Below, piece after piece: positions 25,546 to 34,420 of a stretch of 64,000 nucleotides of DNA. This DNA comes from Streptomyces sp. NBC_00440. GTDB taxonomy: Bacteria; Actinomycetota; Actinomycetes; Streptomycetales; Streptomycetaceae. Made by a program: the position numbers and the translations under genes. The stretch covers positions 62,001-126,000 of the forward strand of contig NZ_CP107921.1 in the NCBI RefSeq assembly GCF_036014215.1, in the 5' to 3' direction. The first letter of the stretch is position 1; every line of letters starts with the position of its first letter. The notes under the pieces are model-generated. The model saw nothing but the letters and a program-made list of their open reading frames with translations. It was not told where the DNA came from and did no database searches.

Positions 25546-26164
25546 GCCCTGAGGGCCAAGAAGATCAGCCGGTCGGGCCGCGCCTGGTCCTCGACGCCGT
25601 AACCCGGCTCCGCACCGATGGCCACGACATCGAATCCGTGCCCGACACGCCGCACCGACACCGCCGAAGAGGACGGAGAAAGGACGGAGAAGAGGTCTGA
25701 AATCCCCGTCCGTGACAAGCGAAGCCCCGCGGCAGGAGCACCCGGGGCCGCTGTTCGCTCTCAACAGGCCGGGCAAGGTCACTGACTTCTTCTTCCATCA
25801 ACCGAACACTCTGCGCTTCCCGCTCGGTTGGTCACCCGAGTGGACGGGGCTCTGTCATGACGAGGCATTCGCAGGTGACAATGCGCAGTTCACGGTTCGC
25901 GGTTCGGCCGTCGGGACTCCACTCTGAGGACCAGGAGCGACGTCAAGGGCCGTACTACCCCCGGCGCCCTGCACGCCGGGGGCAGTACGGCCCATCCAGT
26001 GCAATCGGGTCGAACGTCGCCGGTCGGGAGGCAGTCCCGCCCACGACGGGGCCCAGGCTGGTGACCGCGCCCTGTCGCGGGTACGGCGCGGGCAGCCCAC
26101 CCACGGTCGGTTCCGAGCCCATGGGGCGCGTTGAAGGTGACAAGGGCATACGGGATGTGCCCCC
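25546..26164. other. Intergenic region, no supported gene
   Basis: Open frames here lack ribosome binding sites and recognisable products. The only distinct structure is the long hairpin at 25947-25993. The IS110 copy B left end begins near the right edge. Confidence 0.45.
25947..25993. terminator. 20-bp stem hairpin
   Basis: Arms 25947-25966 and 25974-25993 pair with one mismatch around a 7-base loop (CCCTGCA). Such long GC-rich stems without a T tract often serve as terminators in Streptomyces. It lies 400 bases past the hydrolase stop, so it may belong to a lost gene. Confidence 0.45.
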
Positions 26165-26398
26165 CATTACCGTCTTCGTAGTCCCGCAACGGGGCTACCG
26201 GCCTTCGGAGTTGGCATGACTACCTCCCCTTGTCGAGTGCATGGCCCGGGGGGTGTCACCAGCTTCGAAGGCACTGACAGACCGCTAATTAGAGGCATGA
26301 CCACCGGCTTCTTCGCAGGTCGGGAGGCTCTTTGTAATGAGGATGTGGCAGTCAGTGCCGTGGCAGGGCCGGGTGAACAGCACCGAAGGAACCACCAC
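26165..26398 (+). ncRNA. Candidate bridge RNA region of IS110 copy B
   Basis: This noncoding left end aligns with 15650-15880 of copy A. The differences cluster in parts of the alignment that would be expected to vary if they were target- or donor-binding loops, but no structure was computed. Confidence 0.4.
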
Positions 26399-26863
26399 GT
26401 GATCGACATCAGCGACATCGACGTGTTCCTCGGCCGGGACGTCGGCAAGAGCGAACACCACGCCACTGCCATCACCCCGCCGGGAAGAAGGCCTTCGACC
26501 GGCGCCTGCCCAACAGCGAACCCAGGCTCCGCGAGGTCTTCGCCGAACTGCAGGCCAAGCACGGCACCGTCCTCGTGGTTGTCGACCAGCCGGCCTCCAT
26601 GGGAGCCCGGCCGCTGGCCGTCGCCCGGGACATGGGCTGCTCGGTCGCCTATCTCCCCGGACTGACTATGCGCCGGATCGCCGATCTCTACCCCGGCGAA
26701 GCCAAGACCGACGCCCGCGACGCATTCGTCATCGCCGACGCGTCCCGCGCGATGCCGCACACGCTGCGGTCAGTCGACCTAGATGATCAATTCCAAGGGG
26801 TCAGCGGATGCTCGGGGGAGATTTTGCGTCCGGCGACCCGTTTCGATCAGTCCGGTCCGGCGG

Positions 26864-27475
26864 CTACGCGTCGGCCCCGTACGTCCCGTACTTCGGAAGG
26901 CCCGTCGACTCGTAGACGTGCACCGCAATTCCGCTCGGCGTCGTCTCGTTGTGCAGCAGGCGCAGGCCGGCCGGGGTGCCGCCGTCCGGAAACAGGTGTC
27001 GTCCGCTGCCCACGACCACCGGGGCGATCGCGAGCCGCAGCTCGTCGATCAGGCCGGCGGCCAGCAGGGACTGGCCGAGCCGGGCGCTGCCGTGGATCTG
27101 GAGCTCACGGCCGGGCTGCCGCTTCAGTTCGGCGACCTGGGCGGGGATGTCGCCGGACAGGATCGTGGTCGGCTCCCACCCAGCCTTGGGCAGGCTCTGG
27201 GAGGCGACGTATTTCGGCAAGCCGTTCAGAACGCGGGCGTTCGGGTGGTCGGTCATCTCCAGCCAGTCTCGAGCGAAGTTCTCGTACGTGCGGCGGCCGA
27301 ACAGAAACGCGTCCGCCTTGCCGAGCCAGGTGGCGGCCACCCGGTCGAATGCCTCGTCCAAGTGCGGCACGAACCAGCCGCCCTGGGCGAACCCGTCGCT
27401 GGTGTCCTCGTCTGGGGAACCGGGCCCCTGGGAGACGCCGTCCAGCGACAGAAACTCCTGCAGTACCAACCTCAT
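26864..27475 (-). CDS. Dihydrofolate-reductase-family (RibD C-terminal) protein, IS passenger
   Basis: The 203-residue protein begins MRLVLQEFLSLDGVSQGPG, the usual start of actinobacterial RibD_C/DHFR-like reductases, and continues with FLFGRRTYENFARDW, KYVASQSLP, LQIHGSARLGQSLLAAGLID and VVVGSGRHLFPDG. The GS..LGQSLL..GLIDEL segment matches the NADPH-binding half. The substrate is unknown. It appears complete and has GAGAGAAG before the ATG. It lies wholly between the inverted repeats of the IS982-like element and is divergent from the transposase, so it is mobile cargo. Confidence 0.88.
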   Translation of the reverse strand: MRLVLQEFLSLDGVSQGPGSPDEDTSDGFAQGGWFVPHLDEAFDRVAATWLGKADAFLFGRRTYENFARDWLEMTDHPNARVLNGLPKYVASQSLPKAGWEPTTILSGDIPAQVAELKRQPGRELQIHGSARLGQSLLAAGLIDELRLAIAPVVVGSGRHLFPDGGTPAGLRLLHNETTPSGIAVHVYESTGLPKYGTYGADA

Positions 27476-27627
27476 CGCGCACCACTTCTCTCTCGGGCAA
27501 GGAGACATTCGTCCCCGCCCTTTCAGACTTCGTGACGTGCGGAAACTCATCGGTCACCCCGCAGCGCATCCTCGGACAATCAAAGGGTGTCTGCGGAGAC
27601 GTGGACGAGGGTGTCCAAGATCGTTGT

Positions 27628-28541
27628 GTGACGAACAACCTGGACACCCTCGCGACAGCACTCTATGTGAGGACCGACGATCTGCTAAAGGAGCGACCGG
27701 AGTGGGCTCCGTGGCGGCCGACTGTAGGGATCGCGCCGCAGCTCACGGAAGCCGAGCTGGTCACCCTCGCGATGATGCAGGCCATGCTCGGCTTCACCTC
27801 CGAGGCCAGGTGGCTCCGACACGCCCGAGCCCACCTGCGGCACCTCTTCCCGTACCTGCCGCAGCAACCCGGCTACAACAAGCGGCTGTGCAAGGCCGCC
27901 GAACTGCTCCGCCGGGTCACCCGGATCCTGCCACCAGCACCTCGGTATGGACCGACGACGTGTGGATCGTGGACTCCACGCCCGTGGAATGCGGCCGTTC
28001 GCGGGAGACCGTTAAACGCTCCGACCTGGCCGGATGGGCCGAGTACGGCTACTGCGCCAGCCACAGCCGCTTCTTCTGGGGCCTGCGCCTGCACCTGGTG
28101 TGCACCCTCCAGGGCCTGCCCGTCGCCTTCGCTCTGACCGGGGCCAAGGCCGACGAACGCGAAACCCTGCTGGACCTGCTCGCGGCCGAACCGCACCTTG
28201 CCGCCGTCCGGCCCGGCCAGACACTGATCGGCGACAAGAACTACTTCGGCCGCGACTTCGAACGTGAACTTGCCCAGCTGGAAATCCAGTTGCTACGGCC
28301 GACCCGCAAGGGCGAACGGCAGCGGCCCGGCGGATACCTGTTCAAGCCGTTGCGGCAGGTCATCGAGTCGGTCAACGAGACCTTCAAGGGACAGCTAGAC
28401 CTCGAACAGCACCGAGGGCGCACACCCCGCGGTGTCATCGTCCGCGTCATGCAGCGCATCCTCGCGGTGACCGCTGTCATCTGGCACAACGACCGCACCG
28501 GACGATCCACCCTCCGCTCGCTCACCTCGTACGATCACTGA
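27628..28541 (+). pseudogene. IS982-family transposase, frameshifted
   Basis: From GTG 27628 the first frame reads TNNLDTLATALYVRTDDLLK, GFTSEARWLRHARAHLRHLF and PYLPQQPGYNKR. Near 27930 the frame shifts, and the second frame carries the catalytic DDE parts: TDDVWIVDSTPVECGRSRET, ALTGAKADERETLL, IGDKNYFGRDFE and ESVNETFKGQLDLEQH. Both halves are typical IS982. The shift is probably inactivating unless it is programmed. Confidence 0.85.
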
Positions 28542-29431
28542 CCCCTTGGAATTGATCATCTAGACGACGAGACCATCGCCGAGCTGGAGATGATCGTCGG
28601 GTTCGACGACGACCTCGTCGGCGAAGCGAACCGCCTCTCCAACCGGCTGCGCGGGCTGTTCACGCAAGTCCACCCGCACCTGGAACGGGTAATCGGCCCG
28701 CGCATGCAGCACCCGGCCGTCCTGACCCTGCTCCAACGGTTCGGGTCCCCGGCCGGAATCCGCCAAGCCGGCCAACGCCGGGTCACCACCCTGATACAAC
28801 CGAAGGCCCCCCAGGGTGGCGGCCCGCCTGACGGAGGAGATCTTCACCGCGCTCGACGAGCAGACCGTCGTCGTTCCCGGCACGGACGCGGCCGCACTGA
28901 TCGTTCCAAGCCTCGCCCGGTCGCTCGCCGCGGTGCTGGATCAGCGCGGGCTGCTGGAGAAACGGATCGGGGAACTGCTGGCCGCACACCCTCTTTCGCA
29001 GGTCCTGACGTCGATGCCAGGAGTCGGCGTCAGGACCGCGGCCCGCCTCCTCATCGACGTCGGCGACGGCGACGGCGACGGCGACGGCACCAAGTTCCCC
29101 TCCGCCGCCCACCTTGCCGCCTACGCGGGTCTCGCCCCGGCAACCCGCAGCTCGGGCACCTCCATTCGCGGCGAACAACCCTTCCGCAGAGGAGACAAGC
29201 AGCTCAAACGGGCCTTCGTCCTCTCCGCGTTCGCTGCCCTGGGCGACCCTGCATCCCGCGCCTACTACGACAAGAAGATCGCCCAGGGCAAACACCACAC
29301 CCAGGCCCTGCTCTGCCTCGCCAGACGCCGAGCCGACGTCCTGTTCGCGATGCTCCAGGACGGCACCTTCTACGAACCCCGCACCCCAGGCGACGGTTGC
29401 ATGAACAAGCCCACAGAGACGTCGATGCAGA

Positions 29432-29848
29432 TCAACACCTCGAGACGTCCGCCCATGCCGTGATAACTGCGGCGCCCCGACGGACAGCTTCTTCCGGATC
29501 CCGGGCAAGCTTCCCGCAGGCCGCTGCGACGTCCGGCACACTGCCCGGTCCCACGAGAGCGTCATGCACCCCGGTCTGCAGCCAGTCGGACTGATTGTCG
29601 TCAGCCTCGGCAACCGCGAGAGCGACAAGCCTGATGGCAGCCACCGTCCCCACCTGGGTCAAAGCCTCTGCAGTCCGCCGGGTCACCGCCGTGTCCTCAA
29701 CGTCCAGCAGCAGCCCCACCAACGCCTCCGCAACCTCAGAAACATCAGCGGAAGAAGCAAGATCACGCCCGGCGCGAACACGTTGCGCCCATGAAGGAGA
29801 CGACGCCTCAGCCAACGCTGCCTTCAACCCACTCGTCATCTCTGGCAT
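29432..29848 (-). CDS. HEAT-repeat-like protein
   Basis: The 138-residue protein is all helical with HEAT-like repeats (RVRAGRDLASSADVSEVAEA, LVGLLLDVEDTAVTRRTAEA, LTQVGTVAAIRLVALAVAEA). Similar short HEAT proteins in Streptomyces often lie near variable loci and may be immunity or adaptor proteins, but that is inference. The last residues and stop at 29432 overlap the IS110 copy B 3' end, so the C-terminus may be modified. The ATG at 29839 is a second possible start. Confidence 0.65.
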   Translation of the reverse strand: MPEMTSGLKAALAEASSPSWAQRVRAGRDLASSADVSEVAEALVGLLLDVEDTAVTRRTAEALTQVGTVAAIRLVALAVAEADDNQSDWLQTGVHDALVGPGSVPDVAAACGKLARDPEEAVRRGAAVITAWADVSRC

Positions 29849-30108
29849 GACCAGACAGTCTCACGCTCCACAGAGAAGATCGAACCTCAGGCCGAGGCCA
29901 CCCAAACGCTTGACGAAGAACATAGAGGCCCCCCGACCCCCACTTCCTGACCCAGCAAGACCCCAACGACAGGCCCTTGGCGTCAGACACCCGGGCCTGT
30001 CCCCCGGCGACCCGTCACATGCCAGACAGCTCCGGTCGATGCCGGCCGCCATCACCTGGCGCGCGCCCCTTGACGTCGCCGCACGGCGGCCGAAAACTGA
30101 CCCTGCCC

Positions 30109-30120
30109 GACAACGTTGTC
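30109..30120. promoter_or_regulatory. LacI-type operator upstream of the discoidin protein
   Basis: GACAACGTTGTC is a perfect 12-bp palindrome with the central CG step typical of LacI-family sites. It lies 25 bases before the chosen GTG start. The identical sequence occurs upstream of the GH92 gene at 48074-48085. Confidence 0.75.
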
Positions 30121-30145
30121 TATTCGCTTCCGAGAGGCATCGAAC

Positions 30146-33100
30146 GTGCCCCAGCTCCCCCCTCTCCCCGTCAACCGGCGTCGATTCGTCCAGCTCCTGG
30201 GGGCCTCGGCCGCCCTGGCCGCGCTCCCCACGGCCCTCAGCGAGGGCGCCGCGTCCGCCGCCGGGCAACCGGGCGCCGGTGCCGGCACGGGACACACACC
30301 CGCCCCGGACCCGGTGGCTGAGACCTACTACCGGGTCCTGCTCTCCCACACCAACTGGTCGGAGACCCGGTGGGACTCCGCCAAGGGCCACTACACGGCC
30401 ACCGACTTCGGCTTCGCCGTCGTTCTCGGCAATGCGGTCCTTCTCACCCACGGCACTTACGACGCCGACAAGGCCGGCGTCGACGCCGCCACGCTGAAGG
30501 ACCGGACGATCGCCTCGATCCGTCACTTCGCGGGGTCCAACCGGAACAACGGCGGCACCGAGTGGGGCAAGACGCTCTTCTTCGACACCACCTTCCAGCT
30601 GTACTTCGCACTGGCCGCCCGGCTGCTCTGGGACGACCTCGACGCCGCCACGCAGAAGAGCGTCGACTCACTGATCCGTAACCAGGCCGCCTACACCACC
30701 TCGCTCGGCGCCGGCGACGACCCGCTGTCCTCCCCGTGGACCCCCAACGGGCTGAAGGGCGGCTGGCAGAGCGACACCAAGGTCGACGAAATGGGCGTCT
30801 ACGCCCAGTCGCTGGTGCCGGCGCTGGTCTGGGCGCAGGACGACCCGCGTTATGAGGACTGGCTGGCTGCCTACCGCGCCTGGGCACGGAACGAGACGGG
30901 TCTTCCGGCTGCGGACCTGGCCAACCCGGTCACCGTGGACGGGACTGCGGTCAGCGACAACACCGGGCACAACCTGTGGGACACCTTCCTCGTCGAGAAC
31001 CACGGCTCCTTCGAGCCGCACTACCAGGAGGAGGTGTGGCGCACCTCCGCCCGCACCGCGATCCACTACCTGACCGCCGGTCGCGCCCTGCCGCAGGTGG
31101 TCACCGACCAGCCCAACACCGGCCCGCTCTGGCGCAGCATCCTCAACGTGATGAGTGACGCGGGTGAGCCGTTCATGCCGATGATCAATGACCGGGAGCA
31201 CCTGTACGGCCGAGACGTCATCCCGCTGGCGTTCCAGGCCCAGGTGATCGGCGACCGAGCCGCCGCGTGGGCCGAACAGGCCATGGCGGAACGGCTGGAG
31301 GCCTATCAGGCATATCCGCCGGAGTACCGGCTGGCGAAGTTCTCCGGCGAGCCCAAGTACGAGCCGGAGGCCCGCGCCGAGGTCGCCATCAGCTACCTGC
31401 TCCATCTGTGGGCGGCGAAGTCGGGACGGCAGGTCCAAGCACTGTCGGAGAAGGGGTTCTTCGAGCAGGCGTCCGGTGTCATGGACTTCGGCGAGGTCCC
31501 GGGCCTGTTGTCGCACCAGTCGCCGGCCGCCTGGTCGGCGGCCGTCAGCAAGCCTGGGTTCGTGAAGTTCACCTGGCAACCCGCCCACGACGACTGGCTG
31601 TTCAAGCTCAGCGCCGCCACTCCGATGTTCCTGCCGGCCACCACCGGCAAGGTCGCAGGCCGCCAGGTGCGCACCTACCACGCGGTACGTGACGGCTTCG
31701 ACGGCAGCGCGACCGTCCTGGACCTCGGTTCCGCGGCCTATGCCGGCCTCACCACCCTGCCCTCGGGTGCGGTCGTGTACGCCACCACCGGCACCGGAGA
31801 GGGTGAAGGGCACCTGGAGGTCTACAACCTCACCATGCCGGGCGTGGCCGGTCTCACCGGGTCGCGCACCTACCGGTACGCAGAGGGCAGTCACGCCGTG
31901 GCCGCCGCCGACAGTTCCGGCGGGGCCACCGGCGGCGTACGGGTGGACTCGCTGACGTTCACCCGTACCCAGGTCCGGTATCTGCGTGTACAGGGAATCC
32001 AGGGCGACCCCACCTACGGCTACTCGATCTACGAGTTCGAGGTCCGGGACGGCGGCGACGGTGGCGACCTCGCGCGGGGCACGGCTGCCACCGCGTCCTC
32101 CTCCGACACCGGCATGGGTCCCTCGCTCGCTGTGGACGGCAGCACCACCACCCGGTGGGCGGTCTCCAAGGGGGACAGGACCCGGGCCGACAGCTGGCTG
32201 GCGGTGGACCTCGGGCACGCTGAGGCCGTGGACCGGGTCACCGTCCGCTGGGAGGCTGCCGCCGGACGGAAGTACCTCCTGCAGGGCTCCACCGACGGGC
32301 AGACCTGGACCGATCTTGTCTCCTGGCCCGCTCCGGACGCATCGAGCAACGGCGGCTGGCTCGACGTCGACGGCCGCGCCGGGCTGGTCGTACGCGGCTC
32401 GAAGCTGCCTCTGTCGGTCTACGGCGACACCGTTGTCCTGGCGGACGGGCCGTCAGGGCCACTGCTGGTGGAGGGCATACCCGGCGCCTCGGCGAGCAGC
32501 TTGCGCGAGCTGGCCGGGCGGCCGGTGCCGAAGCCGGACACGGACGGAGTGCGGGCGGCTCTGACCGAGGGCCACCTCAGCCTGTTCAATCTGACGGGTT
32601 CCGCTGTGTCCACCACCGTCGAGGTGCCGGCCTCCGGTACCGGCCTCGCGCTGTTCGAGGGCCGCCAGACGGTCACACCGGACGGGCTTTCGCTGGTGGC
32701 CGGTCTCGATGCGGCTTCGGCGGTCCTGCTCGCTCCGCGCTTCACCCTGCGCCCGCTGACCGGTGGGCGGCTCCCTGCCGGTCTGGTCGCCGAGGTGCTG
32801 GACGGCGCCACCGTACGGCTGTCCGGCCCGTCCTGCCGGGTGCTGGTGACCGGCCAGGGCCGCAGCTCGGTCGCGACCGTCCGGGGCACCGTCACCGTCC
32901 GGCTGTCCGGAGCCACCGCGTTCCCGGTGGACGATCTGGCGCTGGGCCGGACCGTCTTCCCGACCAATCCCCTGCCGCCCGGTATGTCCGACCCACGGGC
33001 TGCCGTCGACGGTGACCCTCACACGGCGTGGACACCCGGCCCGAACGGGCGGATGGTGGTCGACCTGGGCTCCTCGGTGGCGTTCAGCACCGTCCGCGCC

Positions 33101-33298
33101 GAGTGGGCGGGGGGCCGCGTGCCCACCGGCCGGGTGGAGGTCAGCGACGACGGCCTGACCTACCGGAACGCGGGCACGACAACCGGCTCCGGCGCTCTGC
33201 GGCAGCTCACCACCAGGGCCACCGCTCGTTACGTCGCTCTGGCGACCGACACGTCCGGTGCGGGGACGGCCCACCTGGTGGCACTCACGGTGCGCTGA
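30146..33298 (+). CDS. Tat-secreted discoidin-domain protein, probable glycan-active
   Basis: The 1050-residue protein has a twin-arginine signal (NRRRFVQLLG) then a hydrophobic stretch and AXA-like cleavage (ASAA, about residue 40). Residues about 55-500 look like an alpha/alpha-toroid with many Trp and Asp-rich segments, as in polysaccharide lyases and related glycan enzymes; no exact family was recognised. A discoidin/F5-8C domain lies at about 640-770 (AVDGSTTTRWAV, WLAVDLG), and another at the C-terminus (about 930-1050: AVDGDPHTAW, MVVDLG). The GTG is preceded by GAGAGG. The LacI-type operator ends 25 bases upstream, implying induction by a sugar. The catalytic residues are not identified. 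Confidence 0.8.
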   Translation: MPQLPPLPVNRRRFVQLLGASAALAALPTALSEGAASAAGQPGAGAGTGHTPAPDPVAETYYRVLLSHTNWSETRWDSAKGHYTATDFGFAVVLGNAVLLTHGTYDADKAGVDAATLKDRTIASIRHFAGSNRNNGGTEWGKTLFFDTTFQLYFALAARLLWDDLDAATQKSVDSLIRNQAAYTTSLGAGDDPLSSPWTPNGLKGGWQSDTKVDEMGVYAQSLVPALVWAQDDPRYEDWLAAYRAWARNETGLPAADLANPVTVDGTAVSDNTGHNLWDTFLVENHGSFEPHYQEEVWRTSARTAIHYLTAGRALPQVVTDQPNTGPLWRSILNVMSDAGEPFMPMINDREHLYGRDVIPLAFQAQVIGDRAAAWAEQAMAERLEAYQAYPPEYRLAKFSGEPKYEPEARAEVAISYLLHLWAAKSGRQVQALSEKGFFEQASGVMDFGEVPGLLSHQSPAAWSAAVSKPGFVKFTWQPAHDDWLFKLSAATPMFLPATTGKVAGRQVRTYHAVRDGFDGSATVLDLGSAAYAGLTTLPSGAVVYATTGTGEGEGHLEVYNLTMPGVAGLTGSRTYRYAEGSHAVAAADSSGGATGGVRVDSLTFTRTQVRYLRVQGIQGDPTYGYSIYEFEVRDGGDGGDLARGTAATASSSDTGMGPSLAVDGSTTTRWAVSKGDRTRADSWLAVDLGHAEAVDRVTVRWEAAAGRKYLLQGSTDGQTWTDLVSWPAPDASSNGGWLDVDGRAGLVVRGSKLPLSVYGDTVVLADGPSGPLLVEGIPGASASSLRELAGRPVPKPDTDGVRAALTEGHLSLFNLTGSAVSTTVEVPASGTGLALFEGRQTVTPDGLSLVAGLDAASAVLLAPRFTLRPLTGGRLPAGLVAEVLDGATVRLSGPSCRVLVTGQGRSSVATVRGTVTVRLSGATAFPVDDLALGRTVFPTNPLPPGMSDPRAAVDGDPHTAWTPGPNGRMVVDLGSSVAFSTVRAEWAGGRVPTGRVEVSDDGLTYRNAGTTTGSGALRQLTTRATARYVALATDTSGAGTAHLVALTVR

Positions 33299-33308
33299 CG
33301 GGTCGCGG

Positions 33309-33338
33309 GAGCCCCCGGCCGGCGCCGGCCGGGGGCTC
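33309..33338. terminator. Terminator of the discoidin-protein gene
   Basis: A perfect 30-base palindrome (15-bp arms GAGCCCCCGGCCGGC and its complement), starting 10 bases after the stop codon. It also faces the LacI relic on the other strand, so it could be bidirectional. Confidence 0.75.
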
Positions 33339-33358
33339 ACCCGTGGACGTACCGTCGC

Positions 33359-33478
33359 TCAGTCGGCCACCGGCCGCCGCACGCCGGTCGTGGACTCGCC
33401 GACCTCCAGCCGGTGCGGGGCGTGAGACCGGCTTCGTGAAAGGCCCGGATCACGCCGACGGCCAGCAGGTCGTTGATA
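33359..33478 (-). pseudogene. LacI-family repressor relic
   Basis: Read on the minus strand, the segment NDLLAVGVIRAFHEAGL matches the ligand-domain signature of LacI/GalR repressors. In the next frame PHRLEVGESTTGVRRPVAD followed by a stop matches their usual C-terminus. The 50 or so residues normally in between, the whole N-terminus and the helix-turn-helix are missing. It is directly downstream of a gene with a LacI-type operator, so it may be what is left of the cognate repressor. Confidence 0.6.
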
Positions 33479-33520
33479 GAGCAAGCCTATACATCTGAAC
33501 GGAATTCCCGACTCGGAAGA

Positions 33521-34420
33521 CTAGGCGAGCATTCCCTTGCGGAGTTTGGTCAGCGTTCGGGTCAGCAGGCGGGAGACGTGCATCTGGGAAAGTCCCAGTT
33601 CCGCGGCGATCTCGGCTTGGGTCATTTCCTGGCCGAAGCGCAGGGTAAGGATGGTCCGGTCTCGTTCGTCGAGAGTGGTCAGGAGAGGGGCAAGTGCCTG
33701 GAAGTCCTCGATCAGTTCCATCGCTGGGTCGCACGCGCCGACGACATCGGCCAGGCTCCGTGTACCTCCCGAGGGCCTCTGGTGCTGGTCGTTGTTGTCC
33801 TGGGGCAGGTTCAGCGACCCGGCGGTATAGCCGTTGGACGCGATCAGTCCCTCGATGACCTCTTCTTCGCTCAGCTTCAGGTGTGTGGCGAGTTCCGCCA
33901 CGGTCGGCCGGCGGTTCAGGTCAACCGAGAGGGTGTCCTGCGCTTTGGCCAGTTCGACGCGCAGCTCCTGCAGGCGGCGTGGGACGTGGACGGACCAGCT
34001 GGTGTCGCGGAAGAACCGCTTGATCTCGCCGACGATGTAGGGGATGGCGAAGGAGGTGAACTCGACTTCTCGGGATAGGTCGAAGCGGTCGATGGCCTTG
34101 ATCAGGCCGATGGTGCCGACCTGGACGATGTCCTCCATGGTGCCGCTGCCCCGGTTACGGAAGCGGGAGGCCGCGTAGTGGACCAGGGAAAGGTTCATCT
34201 CGATGAGTGTGTTCCGTGCGTACTGGTACTCGTGCGTGCCTTCTTCCAGCACCTGCAGCCGGTCGAAGAACACCTTGCTCAGGGCCCGCGCATCCTTCGG
34301 TGCAACCTTCAACGGGTTCTCGACTGGCGGTAGTTCGCCGACCGTAGGGCTTTCGGCAATGGAGGCGGCGGCCTTGGCCGGCGGTACGGGCAACGACGCT
34401 GCGGTCAGCGAGGACGTCAC
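33521..34420 (-). CDS. SigB/SigF-family RNA polymerase sigma factor
   Basis: The 299-residue protein has sigma-70 regions 2 (NLSLVHYAASRFRNRGSGTM, EDIVQVGTIGLIKAIDRFD, FTSFAIPYIVGEIKRFFRD), 3 (RRPTVAELATHLKLSEEEV) and 4 (LDERDRTILTLRFGQEMTQA then EIAAELGLSQMHVSRLL). This layout is that of Streptomyces SigB/F/G/L-type stress and development sigma factors. They are normally held by an anti-sigma factor, which is not adjacent here. GTG 34420 is chosen because AGGGAG lies eight bases upstream; GTG 34429 would overlap that site. It heads a stress-gene block. Confidence 0.93.
   Translation of the reverse strand: MTSSLTAASLPVPPAKAAASIAESPTVGELPPVENPLKVAPKDARALSKVFFDRLQVLEEGTHEYQYARNTLIEMNLSLVHYAASRFRNRGSGTMEDIVQVGTIGLIKAIDRFDLSREVEFTSFAIPYIVGEIKRFFRDTSWSVHVPRRLQELRVELAKAQDTLSVDLNRRPTVAELATHLKLSEEEVIEGLIASNGYTAGSLNLPQDNNDQHQRPSGGTRSLADVVGACDPAMELIEDFQALAPLLTTLDERDRTILTLRFGQEMTQAEIAAELGLSQMHVSRLLTRTLTKLRKGMLA

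Larger units (their letters stand above)
26783..28559 (+). mobile_element. IS982-like element carrying a reductase passenger
   Basis: The termini are perfect 22-bp inverted repeats (26783-26804 starting ATGATCAATTCC; 28538-28559). The 4-base sequence CTAG flanks both sides (26779-26782, 28560-28563) and is reconstructed as the target in the interrupted IS110 gene. Inside lie a minus-strand RibD/DHFR-like gene and a plus-strand IS982-type transposase. At 1777 bases it is longer than usual IS982 members by about the size of the passenger. Confidence 0.85.
26165..29463 (+). mobile_element. IS110-family element, copy B, split by an IS982-like element
   Basis: This is a second, divergent IS110 member. 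Deleting 26783-28559 plus one CTAG copy joins RSVDL to DDETIAEL in perfect frame, showing that the inner element inserted into a coding transposase. The right boundary is imprecise. Confidence 0.8.
26399..29463 (+). pseudogene. IS110 transposase, interrupted and frameshifted
   Basis: The gene starts at GTG 26399 (IDISDIDVFLGRDVGKSEHH) and continues after a one-base loss near 26478 with VVVDQPASMGARPLAVARD and LPGLTMRRIADLYPGEAKT up to the IS982-like insertion at 26783. It resumes at 28560 with DDETIAELEMIVGFDDDLVG. A further shift near 28807 precedes LTEEIFTALDEQTVVVPGTD and the C-terminal MPGVGVRTAARLLIDVGD. A GGCGAC repeat (four copies, 29062-29085) encodes Gly-Asp pairs absent from copy A. 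It is certainly inactive. Confidence 0.9.

Noticed and set aside
23728..25782. 684-codon minus-strand open frame
   Set aside because: It overlaps the hydrolase and TetR genes in the wrong frame, has Arg/Gly/Pro-rich composition and no domain.
29062..29085. (GGCGAC)4 repeat as possible regulatory element
   Set aside because: It lies inside the dead IS110 transposase and simply encodes Gly-Asp pairs; slippage is enough to explain it.
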